The translations under genes were made by a program, and so were the position numbers. This document shows, one piece after another, positions 5,763 to 7,118 of a stretch of DNA of 7,118 nucleotides. The DNA is from Euryarchaeota archaeon UBA226 (GTDB lineage Archaea; Thermoplasmatota; Poseidoniia; Poseidoniales; Poseidoniaceae). The stretch spans positions 1,824 through 8,941 of the forward strand of contig DAWL01000124.1 in assembly GCA_002505935.1 (NCBI GenBank), in the 5' to 3' direction. Within the stretch, counting starts at the first letter, position 1; each line of letters begins with the position of its first letter. A model generated the notes under the pieces. That model saw only the letters and a program-made list of their open reading frames with translations, did not search any database and was not told where the DNA came from.

Positions 5763-6763
5763 ATAACATTGGAATACAGCGAATCCCATTGCTGGAGAAT
5801 TTTTCCAATAGAATGTTGTTTGACCCTTTCTGTACCCGCTTTAGACATCCGCTCCAAATCTTCAGAGTTTAGTAATTCTGTCAATGATTCACTCCAAACT
5901 TGTGGATCCAAAGATTGCAGAATCAAACCAGCATCCCCCAATGTTTCTGCTACAGCAGATGAGCCAATTACTGGAAGTCCATTTGCCATCGCTTCTAAGA
6001 CCACTGCTGGTTGTCCTTCGAATTCTGATGGTACCATAATCAATGTTGATTGCTGCATCAACTTAGACTTAGTCTCCTCTTGAACCCAACCCAAGGGTTT
6101 CACCAAACCTGACTTGACATCTTCTTTAATCCAACTCTCTGTTCCCTCAATACCCGTCATAAATAGAGAGACTTCTATTCCACAGTTTCGCGCCGCCTCT
6201 ACAGCAATTGCCGCCCCCTTGATGGGGTCATTTCTACCCATGAACAATAATTGGCGACTCTCTCTCTTCACTTCGTGTTTCGGTTGTTCTTCTACTGGTA
6301 CACAAATTACTGTAGCATCCGGTAGCCATTCATTCAATCGCTTAGCCCAACCTTCTGAAAGTACCACAGGTTGTACTCCAGGCATACTACAAATCTTGAG
6401 AACTTCAACTCCCTTACCAGATGCACAAAAATCATGAAATTTACCACTATGAAAATGAATAACTACAGGTATCCCTGCTTTTCTACAGATTTTTACTACT
6501 CTTTTCTTACGCCACCATGAATAATCTGATGCTGAATGTACGTGAACAATATCTGGTCTTGAATTTTGGAGTATTTCTGTCAATTCTTTTCTAGCATTTC
6601 GCCATCTTCTATACTTGGCAAATTTACTTCCTTCTGCAAATGTAGATAGCGTCTTGACTCGCCAGTTTTCTAGGGCGTTTTCTGACATCAGGCGAATGAA
6701 ATTTGAAATCCCACCGCGAGCATTGACAGGACCTACATGTAGGACCGTCTTCTCGTCAGCCAT
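5744..6763 (-). CDS. GT-B fold glycosyltransferase, family 4-like (second)
   Basis: The 339-residue protein is a clear GT4-type glycosyltransferase. It has VLHVGPVNARGGISNF (7-22) with the GG-[IV] loop near the donor phosphates, DIVHVHSASDYSWW (71-84), VVIHFHSGKF (100-109), a short linker ending VICVPVEEQ, then the donor domain: LLFMGRNDPIKG (172-183) with Arg177 and Lys182 as the usual phosphate-contacting pair, SLFMTGIEG (199-207), and PSEFEGQPAVVLEAMANGLPVIGS (245-268) containing the complete E-x7-E pair Glu249/Glu257. It should be a cytoplasmic retaining transferase using a nucleotide-sugar donor; the sugar and acceptor are unknown. ATG 6763 is the first ATG after an in-frame stop (6782-6784). 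No Shine-Dalgarno or convincing TATA box precedes it. Its 3' end overlaps the convergent glycosyltransferase gene by 19 bp, and it diverges from the GT2-like gene to the right. Confidence 0.92.
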   Translation of the reverse strand: MADEKTVLHVGPVNARGGISNFIRLMSENALENWRVKTLSTFAEGSKFAKYRRWRNARKELTEILQNSRPDIVHVHSASDYSWWRKKRVVKICRKAGIPVVIHFHSGKFHDFCASGKGVEVLKICSMPGVQPVVLSEGWAKRLNEWLPDATVICVPVEEQPKHEVKRESRQLLFMGRNDPIKGAAIAVEAARNCGIEVSLFMTGIEGTESWIKEDVKSGLVKPLGWVQEETKSKLMQQSTLIMVPSEFEGQPAVVLEAMANGLPVIGSSAVAETLGDAGLILQSLDPQVWSESLTELLNSEDLERMSKAGTERVKQHSIGKILQQWDSLYSNVIHETNS

Positions 6764-6834
6764 GTAGGGCGCTGTTGGTTTCTACTGATGAGTCTTGAGT
6801 CGCAGAACCTGTTCAGGTCGATAACTTGGCTTCT

Positions 6835-6844
6835 AAGCATATTC
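6835..6844 (+). promoter_or_regulatory. Possible TATA-like box of the GT2-like gene
   Basis: AAGCATATTC lies about 42-51 bases before ATG 6886. If used, it would give a leader of roughly 20 bases containing GGGAG (6878-6882), a plausible but closely spaced ribosome binding site. The rest of the 122-bp divergent gap (6764-6885) shows no RNA gene; it contains a 12-bp palindrome at 6807-6818 of uncertain meaning. Confidence 0.22.
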
Positions 6845-6885
6845 TTCAGGGTGAATGTGAATAGACATCGGTTTGACGGGAGTGC

Positions 6886-7118
6886 ATGGTCGATGCGCCG
6901 TTTCTGCTGGCTACCGCTGAGTTAAGCGCTGCCGGCCTAGCAGCATTACCATTCATTTTGCACAGATCCAGAATATCAAAATGGTTGCAGAAAGATGCAC
7001 TTCAGCCATCCGGTGATGGCGAAAGCATTGGACTAAGCCTAGTGTTACCAGTTTGGAATGAGGAGAAGTTGATTATTCAGAAATTGGATAATCTTGCATC
7101 GCAGGATTTCCCAAGAGA
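6886..7118 (+). CDS. GT2-type glycosyltransferase, N-terminal part (runs off right edge)
   Basis: From ATG 6886 there are 77 open codons to the window edge, with an in-frame stop just upstream (6874-6876). The translation starts MVDAPFLLATAELSAAGL and continues AALPFILHRSRISKW, giving one hydrophobic segment (about residues 4-24) followed by basic residues, which looks like a membrane anchor or signal anchor. After a short linker comes SLVLPVWNEEKLIIQKLDNL, the strand-1 motif of GT-A family 2 glycosyltransferases: (V/L)-x-(I/L)-P-x-(Y/W)-NEE, followed by the helix K-L-x-N-L. Many such processive or dolichol-phosphate-type enzymes have the same layout, with a leading transmembrane helix and later C-terminal helices. 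The catalytic DxD and QxxRW regions lie outside the window, so the subgroup cannot be stated. It continues the sugar-assembly theme of its neighbours. Confidence 0.78.
   Translation, partial: MVDAPFLLATAELSAAGLAALPFILHRSRISKWLQKDALQPSGDGESIGLSLVLPVWNEEKLIIQKLDNLASQDFPR

Noticed and set aside
6807..6818. Palindrome ACCTG-TT-CAGGT between the two divergent glycosyltransferase genes as an operator
   Set aside because: Five-base arms are expected by chance at about this frequency in a gap of this size, and no second copy is seen elsewhere in the window.
6784..6885. Box C/D-type guide RNA (TGATGA near 6785)
   Set aside because: The base before TGATGA is C instead of a purine, and no CTGA box D follows at a suitable distance within the gap.

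Overview
The window looks like a piece of a marine-type archaeal genome, most plausibly a planktonic euryarchaeon of the Marine Group II/III (Poseidoniales-like) kind. The archaeal reading is an inference. Most first genes have no Shine-Dalgarno sequence; instead they have an AT-rich, TATA-like box about 23-33 bases before the start codon, the pattern expected for leaderless or nearly leaderless archaeal mRNAs. Several proteins are acidic, and base composition is moderate (mid-40s % GC by eye). No rRNA, tRNA, CRISPR array or mobile element is visible, so the lineage cannot be fixed from this window alone.

Layout, left to right. (1) At 1-188 on the minus strand is the N-terminal end of a polysaccharide flippase-like membrane protein that runs off the left edge. 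(2) Diverging from it is a two-gene plus-strand operon (250-899) encoding a BolA-family protein and a CGFS monothiol glutaredoxin, a classic iron-sulfur cluster handling pair. (3) Three minus-strand genes follow: a GNAT acetyltransferase of the COG3818 type (903-1382), a very acidic small hypothetical protein (1427-1738) and a class I SAM-dependent methyltransferase (1790-2764). (4) A long nucleotide-sugar dehydrogenase (2856-4559, minus) is divergent from a GT-B glycosyltransferase (4650-5762, plus). (5) A second GT4-type glycosyltransferase (5744-6763, minus) converges on the first with overlapping 3' ends. (6) The start of a GT2-type glycosyltransferase with an N-terminal hydrophobic anchor (6886-7118, plus) runs off the right edge.

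The main theme is surface-glycan or glycoprotein sugar assembly: a dehydrogenase to make a sugar-uronate nucleotide, three glycosyltransferases, a possible lipid-linked-oligosaccharide flippase and perhaps a modifying methyltransferase. The BolA-glutaredoxin operon is a separate housekeeping module embedded beside it. Gene orientation alternates and most genes seem to carry their own promoter, so this is a cluster of small transcription units rather than one operon. I did not find a defence system, a CRISPR array or an obviously new multi-gene machine. The most unusual points are the His-rich tail of BolA, the long N-terminal extension and altered nucleotide-binding loop of the dehydrogenase, and the regular leaderless-type promoters.
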